From: Aquipuribacter sp. SD81
GTDB lineage: Bacteria > Actinomycetota > Actinomycetes > Actinomycetales > JBBAYJ01
Reading direction: 5' to 3'
Length of the DNA: 64,000 nucleotides
Assembly (NCBI RefSeq): GCF_037153975.1
Contig: NZ_JBBAYJ010000015.1
Coordinates: 1-64,000, forward strand
This document shows positions 1 through 11,103 of this stretch, in pieces. How positions within the stretch are numbered: the stretch's first letter is position 1; every line of letters begins with the position of its first letter. A program made the translations under genes and the position numbers. The notes beneath the pieces were generated by a model. That model ran no database searches and had not been told where the DNA came from. It saw only the letters and a list, made by a program, of their open reading frames with translations.

Positions 1-278
1 GAGGGGGCCGGCGCGGCGGGCGCCGGTGCCGCGGCGGCGGGTGCCGCCGGTGCCGGCGCGCTCGGTGCCGGTGCGGCCGGGGCGGCCGCCTTGGGCGCCG
101 CCTTCTTGGCCGGGGCCGGGGCGCCGTCGAAGTTCTCACGGACCTTCCGCACGACCGGGGCCTCGATGGTCGAGGACGCCGCCCGCACGTACTCGCCGTT
201 GTCCTGCAACCAGGACAGCAGCGCCTTGCTGGTGAGTCCGAGCTCCTTCGCGAGCTCGTGTACGCGGACCTTTGCCAC
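1..278 (-). CDS. infB: Translation initiation factor IF-2, N-terminal part (cut by window edge)
   Basis: The first ~92 codons of infB, running off the left edge. IF-2 is the cytoplasmic GTPase that places initiator tRNA on the 30S subunit. The visible product begins [18 protein letters not shown], the conserved small helical N-terminal domain of IF-2, and then passes into an Ala/Pro/Lys-rich low-complexity linker typical of actinobacterial IF-2. The G domain lies outside the window. The GTG start at 278 is preceded on the minus strand by GGAGAG. It is the last visible member of the rimP-nusA-ylxR-infB cluster. Identity is secure from the N-terminus and the context. Confidence 0.93.
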   Translation of the reverse strand, partial: MAKVRVHELAKELGLTSKALLSWLQDNGEYVRAASSTIEAPVVRKVRENFDGAPAPAKKAAPKAAAPAAPAPSAPAPAAPAAAAPAPAAPAP

Positions 279-429
279 TTCTCTCCTGTCTCGGTCCGGG
301 AGCCAGGAGGGCACACGGACCGTCGTTAACGAGGGCTGTTCATCGCAGCGCGCTCATGGGGTGCTCATCACTCGTCGACCCGCTTCCGGTCTCGTGGGGT
401 GGTGCAGGGCCTGGTCCTCCGGGCCCTCG

Positions 430-891
430 TCACCGTCCGTGGGTGCCAACGTCCGGTGTGGTGCTCGTCCTTCCCGTCGCCCAGGTGCGGGCGAGTTTCG
501 CGACCTGGTCCGTGGCCACCGGTCCCGCGGTGCGCAGCGCCCGCGCGAACGCCTTGCGGCGGACGGCGTGCTCGGCGCACGTGGGGTCGGGGTGGAGCCA
601 GGCCCCGCGCCCGGGGGACCGCCTGCCGGGGTCGTGGACGACCTGCGGCCGGCCCTCGACCTCGACCACGACGAACCGGGCGAGGACGGACCGCGAACCG
701 GGGCGGCGGCAGCCGATGCACGTGCGAACGGGTCCGTCCGCCGTGGTGGTGTCCGTGGCGTACCGGGGCTCCGTGCGCTCGGGCAGGGCAGGTGCCGCTC
801 CTGTCGAGGCCTCGGTAAGTGTAGCGCCGTCCGGCGCCGGGGCCGACCGGGGCGCACCCGGCTGCGCACCGGACCGCCCCGCGGCGCTCAC
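430..891 (-). CDS. ylxR: YlxR/DUF448 family protein
   Basis: A 153-residue protein of the YlxR (DUF448) family, a small nucleic-acid-binding fold always found between nusA and infB. The core is [11 protein letters not shown] at about residues 57-67, followed by [17 protein letters not shown] and KAFARALR, all family hallmarks. The only in-frame start is GTG at 891, which overlaps the nusA stop as GTGA, so translation is probably coupled. This gives a ~55-residue Ala/Pro-rich extension before the usual family start. No standard start codon lies closer to the CIGC motif, so the extension is either real or the true start is an unusual codon. A 151-bp gap separates it from infB. Confidence 0.88.
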   Translation of the reverse strand: MSAAGRSGAQPGAPRSAPAPDGATLTEASTGAAPALPERTEPRYATDTTTADGPVRTCIGCRRPGSRSVLARFVVVEVEGRPQVVHDPGRRSPGRGAWLHPDPTCAEHAVRRKAFARALRTAGPVATDQVAKLARTWATGRTSTTPDVGTHGR

Positions 892-1889
892 GCGGGGGTG
901 TCCGGGCGGGCCTGCTCCCGCGCCACCGCCTCGTCGGAGCGGATGTCGATGCGCCAGCCCGTCAGGCGGGCGGCGAGCCGGGCGTTCTGGCCCTCCTTGC
1001 CGATGGCCAGCGACAGCTGGTAGTCCGGCACGACGACCCGCGTCTGCTTGGCCGCCGCGTCGACGACCTCGACCGACACCACCTTCGCCGGCGACAGGGC
1101 CGCGGCCACGAAACGGGCCGGGTCGTCCTCGAAGTCGACGATGTCGATCTTCTCGCCGCGCAGCTCGCTCATGACGGCCCGCACCCGCTGGCCCATCGGC
1201 CCGATGAACGCGCCCTTGGCGTTGAAGTTCGCCCGGTTCGCGCGGACGGCGACCTTGCTGCGGTGCCCCGCCTCGCGGGCGATGGCCGCGATCTCGACCG
1301 TCCCGTCCTCGAGCTCGGGCACCTCGAGCGCGAAGAGCCGGCGCACGAGGTTGGGGTGGCTGCGCGACAGCGTGATCTGCGGGCCCTTGAGCCCCTTGGC
1401 CACGCTGACGACGTAGCAGCGCACGCGCTCGCCGTGGCGCAGCGACTCCCCCGCCACCTGCTCCGCGGGCGGCATCACGCCCTCGACGTCGCCGAGCTTC
1501 ACCCGCACGTAGCGCGGGTCGCGGCCCTGCTGCACCTCGCCGGAGACGATGTCGCCCTCGCGGCCGCGGAACTCGCCGAGGACGCGCTCGTCCTCCGCGT
1601 CGCGGATGCGCTGGAGGATCACCTGCCGCGCGGTCGAGGCCGCGACCCGGCCGAAGCCGGCGGGCGTGTCGTCCCACTCGCGGACGACCTGGCCGTCCTC
1701 GTCGGTCTCCTGCGCCATGACCGCGACTCGCCCGGTGCGACGGTCCAGGTCGATGCGGGCGCGTGCCTGCGCCCCCTCGGTGCGCTCGTAGGCGAGAAGC
1801 AGCGCCTGCTCGATCGTCTGGATGAGGACGGGCAGCGGGATCTCCCGCTCCTGCTCGATGAGGCGGAGCGCCTGCATGTCGATGTCCAT
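888..1889 (-). CDS. nusA: Transcription termination/antitermination factor NusA
   Basis: 333 residues, the short actinobacterial form. NusA binds RNA polymerase and nascent RNA and modulates pausing, termination and rRNA antitermination. The order is the N-terminal polymerase-binding domain (starting [19 protein letters not shown]), an S1 domain ([24 protein letters not shown]) and two KH domains, including [17 protein letters not shown] and [18 protein letters not shown]. It lacks the acidic C-terminal repeats of E. coli NusA, as is usual in this phylum. The ATG start overlaps the rimP stop by one base (TGATG) and its own stop overlaps the ylxR start, so rimP-nusA-ylxR is one coupled unit. 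Confidence 0.97.
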   Translation of the reverse strand: MDIDMQALRLIEQEREIPLPVLIQTIEQALLLAYERTEGAQARARIDLDRRTGRVAVMAQETDEDGQVVREWDDTPAGFGRVAASTARQVILQRIRDAEDERVLGEFRGREGDIVSGEVQQGRDPRYVRVKLGDVEGVMPPAEQVAGESLRHGERVRCYVVSVAKGLKGPQITLSRSHPNLVRRLFALEVPELEDGTVEIAAIAREAGHRSKVAVRANRANFNAKGAFIGPMGQRVRAVMSELRGEKIDIVDFEDDPARFVAAALSPAKVVSVEVVDAAAKQTRVVVPDYQLSLAIGKEGQNARLAARLTGWRIDIRSDEAVAREQARPDTPA

Positions 1890-2404
1890 CAGACCTCCTC
1901 GTCCTGCTCGTCGCGCCGGCCCTTGGGCGGCTTGGTGAACTCGACCTGCACGAGGCCGCGGCGCACGTCGGGCCACGCCAGCGGCAGCCGCTCCCCGTCC
2001 ACGCCGAGGACGGGCCCGTCGTCGGAGACCTCTTCGAGGCGGCCCGTCACCGGGTCGTCGCCGGCCCGCTCGACGGTCACCAACCGCGTCCGCGCCCGCC
2101 GCCAGTGACGGGGCTCGGTGAGCGGCCTGTCGACGCCGGGGGTCGTGACCTCCAGGGAGTACGGACCGGGCCCGAGCACGTCGACCTCGTCGAGGCGGGC
2201 ACCGACCGCGCGGGACACCTCGGCCACCCGGTCGAGGTCGACCGCGCCGACCTCGGTGTCCGGCAGGTCGACGACGACGCGGACGAGCCGTCGCCGCCCG
2301 ACGGTCGCGACCCCGACCTCCTCCAGCACCAGCCCGCCGTCGGCCACCACGGGCTCCAGCAGCGTGGTGAGCTGCGCGTGGTGGGACGGGTTCGGCGAGG
2401 GCAC
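1889..2404 (-). CDS. rimP: Ribosome maturation factor RimP
   Basis: 171 residues, RimP/YlxS family, which assists late 30S subunit assembly in the cytoplasm. Diagnostic stretches are GLVLEEVGV near the N-terminus, [27 protein letters not shown] and, near the C-terminus, a Sm-like domain ending [14 protein letters not shown] chose the GTG at 2404 ([12 protein letters not shown]) because a GGAGCG ribosome-binding site lies about 10 nt upstream and family members begin about here. An in-frame start at 2482 would add an unsupported Arg/Pro stretch. First gene of the nusA operon; a divergent lipoprotein gene starts 125 bp away. Confidence 0.95.
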   Translation of the reverse strand: MPSPNPSHHAQLTTLLEPVVADGGLVLEEVGVATVGRRRLVRVVVDLPDTEVGAVDLDRVAEVSRAVGARLDEVDVLGPGPYSLEVTTPGVDRPLTEPRHWRRARTRLVTVERAGDDPVTGRLEEVSDDGPVLGVDGERLPLAWPDVRRGLVQVEFTKPPKGRRDEQDEEV

Positions 2405-2529
2405 GAGGACGCTCCGGGGTAGGCGGGCAGGTGGGTGGGGGACGCGGGACCACACTATCCGTGCGCCCCCGCCGACCAGCACCTCGCGCGGGCCGCTGCG
2501 ACCGGTCGACGGTCTGACAGCATGCCCCG

Positions 2530-3705
2530 GTGCGCAGCGACCGGTCCGGCCCCGCGCCGGGCCGCAGGTCGGTGCTGCGGGCCGGGGCCGTGCTCGCCGC
2601 CGGCGCGCTCCTCGTGTCCGGCTGCACGCGCGACGGCCGCTCCTCCGGCGGGGCGAGTCGTGAGCCCGACGGCGCGGACGGTCCGGACGGTGCCGACGGC
2701 GCGGACGGTCCGCGTGAGCCCGACGAGCCGAGCGCGCGCGAGCTGCGCCGGCGCCGCGCGGTGGCCTCGGCCCGCCTGGCGCTCGACGTGCTCGGCCTCG
2801 CGGTGGCGCGGGGCGTCGCGCCCGCGGGGCGCTGGGGCGGGGACGTCGACCCCGTCGCGGCGCGCGCCGTGCACGCGGAGCACCTCGCCCTCCTCGAGCC
2901 CGTCGAGCCCGCTCCGACCGGCTCGGCCGGTACCGGCGCCTCGACGGGCCCCCAGCCGACCCCGGCGTCCCCCTCGCCGGGCGCGTCGGCCCCGTCGGCC
3001 CCGTCGGCCCCGTCGGCCCCGTCGCCGCTCGGGTCGGCCCCGGCGGTGGCGCTGGCCGCGGCGGCGCGCCCGCTGGCCGACGCGCTGGACGCCGACCTCA
3101 CCGACGCCCTCGCCGAGCAGGCGGCCGACGACGGCGATCTCGACCTCGCGGTGCTGCTCGCGCGCGCGGCGGTCGCCCGGGGCGCGCACGCGGCGGGGCT
3201 CGGCGCGGACCCGGGTGACGCCCTGGAGCGGCTCGGCGCGCTCCCGGGCGCGTGGTCGACCGAGGCGGTCGGCGACCCGGGGGCGCTGGTGGACGCGCTG
3301 CAGCGGCTGCTCGCGCAGGAGCACCGGGCCCGCTGGTCGTACGCCGTCGTGCAGGCGTGGTCGACCGACCGCGCCGCCGACGCCGCGTCGGCCCGGGACG
3401 GGCACACCGCCGCGGTCGAGTCGCTGCAGGACGTCGTGACGCGGCTCGGTGCGGTGCCGGTCGCCGCCGAGGCGACGTACCCGACCGACGAGGACGGCCG
3501 ACCGGTCGACGGGCCCGCCGCGGCGGCCGCCCTCGCGCTGCGGCTGGAGGAGGCCGTCGCCGGGGCCGCTGGTGCGGTCCTCGTCGCGGCCGTCGCCGCC
3601 GGCTCGCGCGGCTGGAGCGCCGCGGCCGCGCGCGGCTCCCTCGTGACCGAGCTCGGCCGGTGGTCGTGGGGCGGGGCGCCGGCCGTCCTGCCGGGCGCCG
3701 TCTGA
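2530..3705 (+). CDS. Secreted lipoprotein with DUF4439 ferritin-like domain
   Basis: A 391-residue predicted lipoprotein. The N-terminus has a twin-Arg-like RRSVL, a hydrophobic stretch and a lipobox LVSGC with Cys at 32. A low-complexity Gly/Asp-rich spacer follows ([16 protein letters not shown], about 46-61), and another run of [12 protein letters not shown] falls around 155. The C-terminal ~150 residues ([18 protein letters not shown] onward) form the all-helical DUF4439 domain, a ferritin-like fold known in actinobacteria next to rimP. No iron-binding role is demonstrated by the sequence. It starts with GTG and is divergent from rimP. Function unknown; cell-envelope location is well supported. 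Confidence 0.85.
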   Translation: MRSDRSGPAPGRRSVLRAGAVLAAGALLVSGCTRDGRSSGGASREPDGADGPDGADGADGPREPDEPSARELRRRRAVASARLALDVLGLAVARGVAPAGRWGGDVDPVAARAVHAEHLALLEPVEPAPTGSAGTGASTGPQPTPASPSPGASAPSAPSAPSAPSPLGSAPAVALAAAARPLADALDADLTDALAEQAADDGDLDLAVLLARAAVARGAHAAGLGADPGDALERLGALPGAWSTEAVGDPGALVDALQRLLAQEHRARWSYAVVQAWSTDRAADAASARDGHTAAVESLQDVVTRLGAVPVAAEATYPTDEDGRPVDGPAAAAALALRLEEAVAGAAGAVLVAAVAAGSRGWSAAAARGSLVTELGRWSWGGAPAVLPGAV

Positions 3706-3766
3706 CCGGCCCCGACGGTCGGCTCCCGGCCCCACGCCTGCCACGAGCCCCTGCCGGCCACGACCC

Positions 3767-4588
3767 TCAGCCGGCCACGACCTCCCACGCGAGCCGCGCG
3801 GCGAGCAGGCCGACCACGACGAGGAAGACGACGCGCACGAAGCGGGAGCCGCGCGCGATGGCCGTGCGCGCCCCGAGCCAGCCGCCGAGCAGGTTGGCGG
3901 CCCCCATGAGCAGCCCGAGGGTCCACAGCGGGGCGCCCTGCACGGCGAAGACCGCGATCGCGGCGAGGTTCGTCACGGCGTTCGCGATGCGCGCGAGGCC
4001 CGTCGCGTCGAGGAACTGGTAGCCCGCGAGGCCGACGAGCGCGAACACGAACAGGGTGCCCGTGCCCGGGCCGAAGATGCCGTCCCACACCCCGACGCCG
4101 ATGCCGATGCCGGCGAGCAGGGCCGCGAAGGACACCGAGCGGACCCGGTGCCGCTCGACGAGCCCGAGCTGCGGCCGGGCGACCGTCACCACCCCGATCA
4201 CGACGACGAGCACGAGCACGAGCGGGGTGAAGACCTCGGAGGGGACGAAGGCCGCGAGCGCGGCGCCGAGCGCCGACCCGGCGGCCGCGGACACCGTCAG
4301 CACCCCCACGGCCCGCGGGCGGCGCGGCAGGCGGCGCGCGTAGGTGACCGCGGCGACCGTCGTGCCCCACACCCCCGACAGCTTGTTGGTCGCGAGCACC
4401 TGCACCGGGGTCGCGGTGGGCAGCGCGAGCAGGAGCGCGGGCAGCTGGACGAGGCCGCCGCCGCCGACGACCGCGTCCACCCAGCCCGCGACGAGCGCGG
4501 CGAGCACAAGGAGCGCGACGACCTGCCAGCCGACGTCGGGCATGCCCGGCAGGCCGGCGAGCACGCCGGCCGTCGGGAGGTCGATCAC
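3767..4588 (-). CDS. TSUP (TauE/SafE) family membrane transporter
   Basis: 273 residues, an integral membrane protein of the TSUP family, which exports sulfite, sulfoacetate or related anions. It shows about eight hydrophobic segments and the family repeats: [19 protein letters not shown] near residue 40 and the second-half counterpart [17 protein letters not shown] near 180. [10 protein letters not shown] follows the first repeat, as is typical. The GTG start at 4588 overlaps the proS stop as GTGA, so it is probably co-transcribed with and coupled to proS. The substrate cannot be read from the sequence. Confidence 0.9.
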   Translation of the reverse strand: MIDLPTAGVLAGLPGMPDVGWQVVALLVLAALVAGWVDAVVGGGGLVQLPALLLALPTATPVQVLATNKLSGVWGTTVAAVTYARRLPRRPRAVGVLTVSAAAGSALGAALAAFVPSEVFTPLVLVLVVVIGVVTVARPQLGLVERHRVRSVSFAALLAGIGIGVGVWDGIFGPGTGTLFVFALVGLAGYQFLDATGLARIANAVTNLAAIAVFAVQGAPLWTLGLLMGAANLLGGWLGARTAIARGSRFVRVVFLVVVGLLAARLAWEVVAG

Positions 4589-6396
4589 CCGAGGTGCTGC
4601 GCGACGTCGGCGAGCGCGACGTCCTGCCGCTCGCCGGTGCGACGGTCGACGACCTCGACGAGGCCGTCGACGAAGCGCTTCCCCACGACGACGACCGTGG
4701 GGAGGCCGACCAGCTCGGCGTCGTTGAGCTTGACGCCCATGCTCGCCTTCCGGTCGTCGAGGACGACGTCGTAGCCGGCGGCGTCGAGGTCGGACGCGAG
4801 CCGCTCGGCGCCCTCCGCGACGGCCGGGTCCTTGCCGGCGACGACGACGTGGACGTCGGCGGGGGCGACCGCGCGCGGCCACGCGAGCCCCTTCTCGTCG
4901 TGGGTGGACTCGGCGATCGCGGCGACGGCCCGGCTCACGCCGACGCCGTAGGAGCCCATCGTCACCACGACGCTCTTGCCGTTCTCGTCGAGCACGCGCA
5001 GCCCGAGCGCGTCGGCGTACTTACGCCCCAGCTGGAACACGTGCCCCATCTCGATGCCGCGCGCGGACTGCAGCGTGCCCGCGTCCGCGCCCGTCCGGCC
5101 CTGCTCCGCGCAGCGCGGGCAGGCGTCGCCGTCGCGGACCTCGGCGGCCTCGAGGGTGCCGTCGGAGCCCTCCTCGCCCGCCGCGGGGAAGTCGCGGCCG
5201 GCGACCAGGTCGAACACGTGCCGTCCCTCGGCGTCGGCGCCGGTGATCCAGCTCGAGCCGGCGACCACGCGCGGGTCGAGCAGGTAGCGGATGCCCGTGC
5301 CGCCGCGCTCGGCGCTCGCCGTCCCCAGCGCGCCCGGCCCGATGTAGCCCTTGGCGAGGCCCGGGTGCGCGCGGAAGTCGTCCTCGGTGAACGGCTCGAC
5401 GGTCGCGGGCTCGACCGCGGCGGCGAGGCGCTTGGCGTCGACCTCCCGGTCGCCGGGCACGCCGACCGCGACCGGCTCGCGCGTTCCGTCGGGGTGCACG
5501 AGCACGACGAGGACGTTCTTGAGCGTGTCCGCGCCGGTCCAGGGCCGGTCCGCGCGCGGGAGGGCGGCGTTGGCGTGGTCGACGAGCGTCTGGATGGTCG
5601 GCGTGCCCGGGGTGTCCTCGACGTGCGCCGCGGGCAGCGCCGCGAGCTCCTCGGCGGTCGCGGCCCGGGGGGCGGGCGTGGTGACGGCCTCGACGTTGGC
5701 GGCGTAGTCGCAGCCCGTGCAGCGCACGTACGTGTCCTCGCCCACCTCACTCGGGGTGAGGAACTCCTCGCTCGCGCTGCCGCCCATCGCCCCGCTCACG
5801 GCCTGCACGACGACGTAGTCGAGCCCGAGCCGCTCGAAGATCCGGACGTAGGCGTCGCGGTGGGCGCGGTAGCTGCGCTCGAGACCCTCGTCGGTCACGT
5901 CGAAGGAGTAGCTGTCCTTCATGACGAACTCGCGCCCGCGCAGGATGCCCGCCCGCGGACGCGCCTCGTCGCGGTACTTCGTCTGGATCTGGAACAGGTA
6001 CAGCGGCAGGTCCTTGTAGCTGCTGTACAGGTCCTTGACCAGCAGCGTGAACATCTCCTCGTGGGTGGGCCCGAGGAGGTAGTCGCCACCCTTGCGGTCG
6101 TGCAGGCGGAAGAGGTTGTCGCCGTACTCCTCCCAGCGGCCCGTCGTCTCGTACGGCTCCTTGGGCAGCAGCGCGGGGAAGTGGACCTCCTGCGCGCCGA
6201 TGCGCTCCATCTCCTCGCGCACGACCTCCTCGACCTTGCGCAGCACCCGGTAGCCCAGCGGCAGCCAGCTGTAGATCCCGGGCGCGGCGCGGCGCACATA
6301 GCCGGCGCGGACGAGCAGCTTGTGGCTGGGGACCTCGGCGTCGGCCGGGTCGTCGCGCAGGGTGCGGAGGAAGAGGGACGACATGCGCATGAGCAC
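4585..6396 (-). CDS. proS: Prolyl-tRNA synthetase (bacterial type)
   Basis: About 603 residues. It charges tRNA-Pro with proline. Class II motifs are present: [18 protein letters not shown] (motif 2 region), [30 protein letters not shown], and an insertion/editing domain containing [14 protein letters not shown] typical of the bacterial form, then [16 protein letters not shown] (motif 3) and a C-terminal anticodon-binding domain. I start at GTG 6396 ([14 protein letters not shown]) because known actinobacterial ProS proteins begin with four residues before the conserved MS. ATG at 6390 or 6384 is possible; no strong ribosome-binding site separates them. Confidence 0.96.
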   Translation of the reverse strand: MLMRMSSLFLRTLRDDPADAEVPSHKLLVRAGYVRRAAPGIYSWLPLGYRVLRKVEEVVREEMERIGAQEVHFPALLPKEPYETTGRWEEYGDNLFRLHDRKGGDYLLGPTHEEMFTLLVKDLYSSYKDLPLYLFQIQTKYRDEARPRAGILRGREFVMKDSYSFDVTDEGLERSYRAHRDAYVRIFERLGLDYVVVQAVSGAMGGSASEEFLTPSEVGEDTYVRCTGCDYAANVEAVTTPAPRAATAEELAALPAAHVEDTPGTPTIQTLVDHANAALPRADRPWTGADTLKNVLVVLVHPDGTREPVAVGVPGDREVDAKRLAAAVEPATVEPFTEDDFRAHPGLAKGYIGPGALGTASAERGGTGIRYLLDPRVVAGSSWITGADAEGRHVFDLVAGRDFPAAGEEGSDGTLEAAEVRDGDACPRCAEQGRTGADAGTLQSARGIEMGHVFQLGRKYADALGLRVLDENGKSVVVTMGSYGVGVSRAVAAIAESTHDEKGLAWPRAVAPADVHVVVAGKDPAVAEGAERLASDLDAAGYDVVLDDRKASMGVKLNDAELVGLPTVVVVGKRFVDGLVEVVDRRTGERQDVALADVAQHLG

Positions 6397-6626
6397 GGCG
6401 GCGAGCGTACCGGCGGGCCACCGGGCCCCCGCGCCCCCTTGTCGCCGCCGCTGCTGCGCCCGAACGGTCGTGGCGGCCACAGCACAGGAAGCGGCTTCCG
6501 CCGGCCCGCGACGCGTCCTGGCTGAGGGGGTCGGCGCCTGCGCTGTGGCCTGTGGATCACGTCGCCGTCGCATCCGCCGCTGTGGACGACGGCCACGACG
6601 AGGCGCGCCCCGCCAGCCTGGCGGCC

Positions 6627-7501
6627 ATGGCGACCCGGACCACCACACCGACGACGGTGCTGACCGCCCTGGGCAGCGCGACGTACGCGGAGCTGCTCGA
6701 GCACGTCCCACGGCGCGCGCTGCGGACCGCGGTGACCCACGGCGACATCGTGAGGGTCCGGAGAGGCCGCTACGTGCTGGCGGCACCGACGCCCCCGCAG
6801 TCGCCCTCGAGCTCGGTGGGGCGCTGTCCGGCCGCAGTGCAGCGACCCGTCACGGCTGGGGTGTCCTGCGGGTTCCGGCGGCACCCGAGGTCACCGTCCC
6901 ACGGACCGCGTCGCGGCTCGCACGCGCCGGGACGGTCCTCCACTGGGGCGCGCTCACGGACGGCGAGCGACGAGCAGGTGTCACGGCACCGCTGCGGACC
7001 GTGCTCGACTGCGCGCGCCGGCTCCCGCCGCACGAGTCGCTGGCGGTCGCGGACTCGGCGCTGCGCTGCGGGGACGTGCGGCGCGACGAGCTCCTGAGCG
7101 CTGCTGGCGCCCTCACCGGCCCGGGAGCCGGGCGTGCACGGCTCGTCGTCGCCCACGCCAGTCCCCTCGCGGCGAACGCGTTCGAGTCCGGTCTACGCGG
7201 GTGGTGCCTCGAGGCCGGCTACCGGGGCCTGCGCCCGCAGGTGGAGGTCCGTTCACCCGGCCGACTGGCTGTGGTCGACATCGCGGACCCCCGCTGGCGC
7301 GTCGGCTTCGAGGCCGACGGGTACGAGGTGCACGGCACCCGGCGGGCCTTCGCCCGGGACCTGGTCCGGCACAACTGGCTCCAGTCCGCCGGCTGGGTCA
7401 CGCGCCGCTTCGCCTGGGAGCACGTCATGTCCGCCGGACCGTGGGTGGTCGAGCAGGTGCGCGGCGCCTTCCGCGAGGCGGCTCTTCGACGCCCGGCGTG
7501 A
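6627..7501 (+). pseudogene. AbiEi-like antitoxin-domain/DUF559 protein, frameshifted
   Basis: Two reading frames together encode one protein of a common actinobacterial family: an N-terminal AbiEi-type winged-helix domain and a C-terminal vsr-like DUF559 domain. The first frame (ATG 6627) gives [16 protein letters not shown], then [19 protein letters not shown]. From about 6789 the protein continues in the frame one base back: [20 protein letters not shown], then FEADGYEVHG and a C-terminal VTRRFAWEHVM. The break falls in a run of five C's (about 6791-6795); adding one C restores one frame of about 290 codons. It is either a genuine frameshift mutation or a sequencing error in a homopolymer. 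No AbiEii toxin gene is adjacent; family members often stand alone. Confidence 0.75.
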
Positions 7502-7615
7502 GGCCGGCGGCCACACCGCAGGAAGCGCCCCCATGCGCCGTGACCCGACGTGCGCCGTCGCCGTACGGCTCCTGCGCTGTGGCCGTGGGAGTGACCAGGG
7601 ACGCGGGGCGGCGGC

Positions 7616-8464
7616 TCAGAGCAGGACGGTCGCGAAGCTGCCGTGGCGCTCGAAGCCCACCTGCTCGTACACGTGGACGGCGCGCTCGTTGTAGTCGTTG
7701 ACGTACAGCGAGGACCGGGCGCCCAGGTCGTCGCGGACGGCGCGCACGACGGCGGCGACCGCGGGCACGGCGAGGCCCTCGCCGCGGCGGTGCGGGGCCA
7801 CCCACACGCCCTGGATCTGCGCGATGGCCCCGGTCACGGCCCCGAGCTCGGCCTTGAACACGACCTCCGGGTCGCCGTGCTCGTCGAGGTCGATCCGCAC
7901 GAACGACCGCCCGAGCGCGACCATCTCCGCGACGCCCGCCTTGTACGCGGCGCCACCGTCGAGGCCGACCGGGGAGTAGCCGATCTCCTCGGTGAACATG
8001 GCGACGGAGGCGGGGAAGAGCGTGTCGAGCTCGTCGGGACGGGTCCGCCGCACGTAGGGGTCGACGCCGACGGCAGGCTCACCGCACACCATGAGCGGCT
8101 GGTCGCGGCGGACCTCGCGGGCCGGGCCCCACGCCTGCTCCAGCCCCGCCCACAGCCGCAGCACGTCGTCGCGGGGGCCGAACAGCGAGGAGCTGCGGCG
8201 GGGCGCGGAGCGGGCGCGCGCGGCGAAGGCGTCGGCCGCCTCGCCGCCGGCCTCGACCGGCACCATGTTGGCCCCCACCCAGCACAGCGAGACCAGCTCG
8301 CCACGCTCGTGGTAGCCCCACACCTCGGCGTGCCCGGCCTCGCCCAGCAGGCCCCCGACGAGCCGCGACGACACGAAGGCGTGGGACACGGGGTCGCTCG
8401 CGCACACGTCGACGGCGGCCTCGAGGTCCCTCGCCCCGAGGACCCGCACGGTCGAGCGCAGCAC
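7616..8464 (-). CDS. GNAT acetyltransferase with DUF4081 N-terminal domain
   Basis: About 282 residues. The N-terminal half is the DUF4081 domain found ahead of GNAT domains in actinobacteria (VSHAFVSSRLV, EVWGYHERGELVSLCW). The C-terminal half carries the acetyl-CoA-binding signature GVWVAPHRRGEGLAVPAVA, then YVNDYNERAVHVYEQVGF. It would acylate an amine; the substrate is unknown. The homologue in Mycobacterium sits in the same place, downstream of ispG. I prefer GTG at 8464 because GAGG lies 8 nt upstream; GTG at 8482 is an alternative that adds MGEDDR. Confidence 0.88.
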   Translation of the reverse strand: MLRSTVRVLGARDLEAAVDVCASDPVSHAFVSSRLVGGLLGEAGHAEVWGYHERGELVSLCWVGANMVPVEAGGEAADAFAARARSAPRRSSSLFGPRDDVLRLWAGLEQAWGPAREVRRDQPLMVCGEPAVGVDPYVRRTRPDELDTLFPASVAMFTEEIGYSPVGLDGGAAYKAGVAEMVALGRSFVRIDLDEHGDPEVVFKAELGAVTGAIAQIQGVWVAPHRRGEGLAVPAVAAVVRAVRDDLGARSSLYVNDYNERAVHVYEQVGFERHGSFATVLL

Positions 8465-8554
8465 GCGGTCATCCTCACCCACCGCGGGCGATCATGCGAC
8501 GAGGCGCGAGCACCGACCTCGCCGGGAGTGCGCGGCGACCGCGGTCGGGCGGTC

Positions 8555-9718
8555 TCAGGAGACGCTGACCACCGGGCTGCCGCTGCCCGCCGCGGCCTCC
8601 GGGTCCACGCCCATCTCCTCGGCGATGCGCATCGCCTCCTCGATGAGCGTCTCGACGATCTGCGACTCCGGCACCGTCTTGACGACCTCGCCCTTGACGA
8701 AGATCTGCCCCTTGCCGTTGCCGCTGGCGACGCCGAGGTCGGCCTCGCGCGCCTCGCCCGGGCCGTTGACGACGCAGCCCATGACGGCCACGCGCAGCGG
8801 CACGGTCATGCCCTCCAGGCCCGCGGTCACCTCGTCGGCGAGGGTGTAGACGTCGACCTGCGCCCGCCCGCACGACGGGCACGACACGATCTCGAGCTTG
8901 CGCGGGCGCAGGTTGAGCGACTGCAGGATCTGGTTGCCGACCTTGACCTCCTCGACCGGCGGCGCGGACAGCGACACGCGGATCGTGTCGCCGATGCCCT
9001 TGCCCAGCAGCGCGCCGAAGGCGACGGAGGACTTGATGGTGCCCTGGAAGGCGGGCCCGGCCTCGGTGACGCCGAGGTGCAGCGGCCAGTCGCCGCGCTC
9101 GGCGAGCATCTCGTAGGCGCGCACCATGACGACGGGGTCGTTGTGCTTGACGGAGATCTTGAAGTCGTGGAAGTCGTGCTCCTCGAACAGCGACGCCTCC
9201 CACACCGCGGACTCCACGAGCGCCTCGGGGGTGGCCTTGCCGTACTTCGCCATCAGCCGGGGGTCGAGCGAGCCCGCGTTGACGCCGATCCGGATCGACA
9301 CGCCGGCGTCGCGCGCGGCCGCCGCGATCTCCTTGACCTGGTCGTCGAACTTCCGGATGTTGCCGGGGTTGACCCGGACGGCGGCGCAGCCGGCGTCGAT
9401 CGCGGCGTAGACGTACTTCGGCTGGAAGTGGATGTCGGCGATGACGGGGATCTGCGACTTCCTCGCGATCGCCGGGAGCGCCTCGGCGTCGTCCTGCGAC
9501 GGGCACGCGACCCGGACGATGTCGCAGCCGCTCGCGGTGAGCTCGGCGATCTGCTGCAGCGTCGCGTTGATGTCGGTGGTCGGCGTCGTCGTCATCGACT
9601 GCACGCTGACGGGCGCGTCGCCGCCGACGAGGACGCTGCCCACCTTGATCTGGCGCGACTTCCGGCGGGGGGCGAGGACGGGCGCGGGGGCTTCGGGCAT
9701 GCCGAGGCTGACGGTCAC
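8555..9718 (-). CDS. ispG: 4-hydroxy-3-methylbut-2-enyl diphosphate synthase (flavodoxin)
   Basis: 387 residues. It catalyses the penultimate MEP-pathway step, converting MEcPP to HMBPP, using a [4Fe-4S] cluster. The TIM-barrel part contains [29 protein letters not shown], and VRVNPGNI. The cluster-binding C-terminal part has CPSCGR, then [12 protein letters not shown], with the Cys residues and the following Glu expected for cluster ligation. Start GTG at 9718 ([11 protein letters not shown]) matches other actinobacterial IspG proteins. Grouped with rip1 and dxr, as in Mycobacterium; spacing to rip1 is 20 bp. Confidence 0.97.
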   Translation of the reverse strand: MTVSLGMPEAPAPVLAPRRKSRQIKVGSVLVGGDAPVSVQSMTTTPTTDINATLQQIAELTASGCDIVRVACPSQDDAEALPAIARKSQIPVIADIHFQPKYVYAAIDAGCAAVRVNPGNIRKFDDQVKEIAAAARDAGVSIRIGVNAGSLDPRLMAKYGKATPEALVESAVWEASLFEEHDFHDFKISVKHNDPVVMVRAYEMLAERGDWPLHLGVTEAGPAFQGTIKSSVAFGALLGKGIGDTIRVSLSAPPVEEVKVGNQILQSLNLRPRKLEIVSCPSCGRAQVDVYTLADEVTAGLEGMTVPLRVAVMGCVVNGPGEAREADLGVASGNGKGQIFVKGEVVKTVPESQIVETLIEEAMRIAEEMGVDPEAAAGSGSPVVSVS

Positions 9719-9738
9719 GCCCCCATTGTGACCCCGGC

Positions 9739-11091
9739 TCAGCCCGTGAGCCTGATCGGGTTGACGAGGTCGGCGTAGATGAGCACGGCCGCCATGCCGA
9801 GCAGGAGCACCGCGACGCCGTACGCGAGCGGCAGCGCCTTCGCGACGTCGACGGGGCCGGGGTCGGGCAGGCTCCGCGCGCGGGCCCACGTCTTCTTCAC
9901 GCCCTCCCACAGCGCCCCGGCCACGTGGCCGCCGTCCAGCGGCAGCAGCGGGACGAGGTTGAACACGAACAGCGCGATGTTGAGGCCGGCGAGGATCGCG
10001 AGGATCTGCGCGACGCGCCCGCCGAGGCCCAGCAGGCCGTCGGGGTCCTCCAGGGCCGCGACCTCGCCGGCGAACCGGCCGACGCCCACGACGCTCACCG
10101 GTCCCTCGGGGTCGCGCTCACCGGCGCCGAAGGCGGCGTCGGCGACGCCGACCATGTACTGCGGGAGCCGGACGATGACCCCGGCGGTGCCGACGACCGC
10201 GTCGCCGACCGTGCCCGGGACGACGGTGAGGGGCTGACGGACCCGCTCGGTGACGGGGGAGATGCCGAGGAAGCCCGCGCGGACCGTCTCGAACCCGCCG
10301 TCCTCGCGCACGACCGGCGCGCCGTCCTCGTCACGGGCCACGACGTCGGCGACGACCGGGGTGGCGCGCAGCGTGGTCTCGACGCCGTCGCGCTCGACGA
10401 CGACGGCCACCTGCTGCCCGCCGGCGGCCCGGATCGCCTCGCTCACGTCGTCCCAGCTCCGGGTCGGGGTGCCGCCGAGGGACACGATCCGGTCCCCGGG
10501 CCGCAGCCCGGCCGCCGCGGCCGGGGCGGCGGTGTCGTCCGGTCCGCACTCGGCGTCCAGGGGCGCGTCGACCGGCAGGACGCACTGCGACACGGTCTGC
10601 ACCTGCGTGGTCTGCTGGGGCAGCCCGAACCCGACCGCCACCACGGCGAGCAGGACGGTGGCGAGCACGAGGTTCATGACGGGCCCGCCGAGCATGATGA
10701 CGAGCTTCTTCGGGACCGCGAGGGAGTAGAACGTCCGGCGCTCGTCGCCGGGGCGCAGCTCCTCCAGCGACTCCGCGCGCGCCTGCTCCACGAGCGACGC
10801 GATCGGGTTGCTCGAGGCCGCGCCGACCATGCCGGCAGGCGTGCCGGGCCGGGGCGGGAACATGCCGATCATGCGGATGTAGCCGCCGAGCGGGACCGCC
10901 TTGACCCCGTACTCCGTCTCGCCGCGCCGCCGGGACCACAGCGTCGGCCCGAAGCCGACCATGTACTGGGTGACCCGGACGCCGAACAGCTTGGCGGGCA
11001 CGAGGTGCCCGACCTCGTGCAGGGCGATGGAGACGGCGACACCGACGACGACGGCCAGCACCCCCACGGTGTAGGCGAGCGCGTACTCCAC
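9739..11091 (-). CDS. rip1: Site-2 intramembrane metalloprotease (RseP/Rip1 type)
   Basis: 450 residues, M50B family. It cleaves membrane-spanning anti-sigma factors or other signal proteins within the bilayer. The zinc site HEVGH is at residues 25-29 in the first membrane helix, and the LDGGH motif lies near residue 400 in the penultimate helix, giving the third ligand. A PDZ domain ([20 protein letters not shown]) lies between. [14 protein letters not shown] and a LGGPVMN segment are family signatures. It starts with GTG, 12 bp after dxr, and is probably co-transcribed with dxr and ispG. Confidence 0.94.
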   Translation of the reverse strand: MEYALAYTVGVLAVVVGVAVSIALHEVGHLVPAKLFGVRVTQYMVGFGPTLWSRRRGETEYGVKAVPLGGYIRMIGMFPPRPGTPAGMVGAASSNPIASLVEQARAESLEELRPGDERRTFYSLAVPKKLVIMLGGPVMNLVLATVLLAVVAVGFGLPQQTTQVQTVSQCVLPVDAPLDAECGPDDTAAPAAAAGLRPGDRIVSLGGTPTRSWDDVSEAIRAAGGQQVAVVVERDGVETTLRATPVVADVVARDEDGAPVVREDGGFETVRAGFLGISPVTERVRQPLTVVPGTVGDAVVGTAGVIVRLPQYMVGVADAAFGAGERDPEGPVSVVGVGRFAGEVAALEDPDGLLGLGGRVAQILAILAGLNIALFVFNLVPLLPLDGGHVAGALWEGVKKTWARARSLPDPGPVDVAKALPLAYGVAVLLLGMAAVLIYADLVNPIRLTG

Positions 11092-11103
11092 TGCTGCCTC
11101 CTG

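Noticed and set aside
888-4370. Very long open frames on both strands (for example 1160 codons across nusA, rimP and the lipoprotein)
   Set aside because: High GC removes stop codons from shadow frames; the proteins are Arg/Pro/Ala-rich and the true genes in other frames have recognisable domains.
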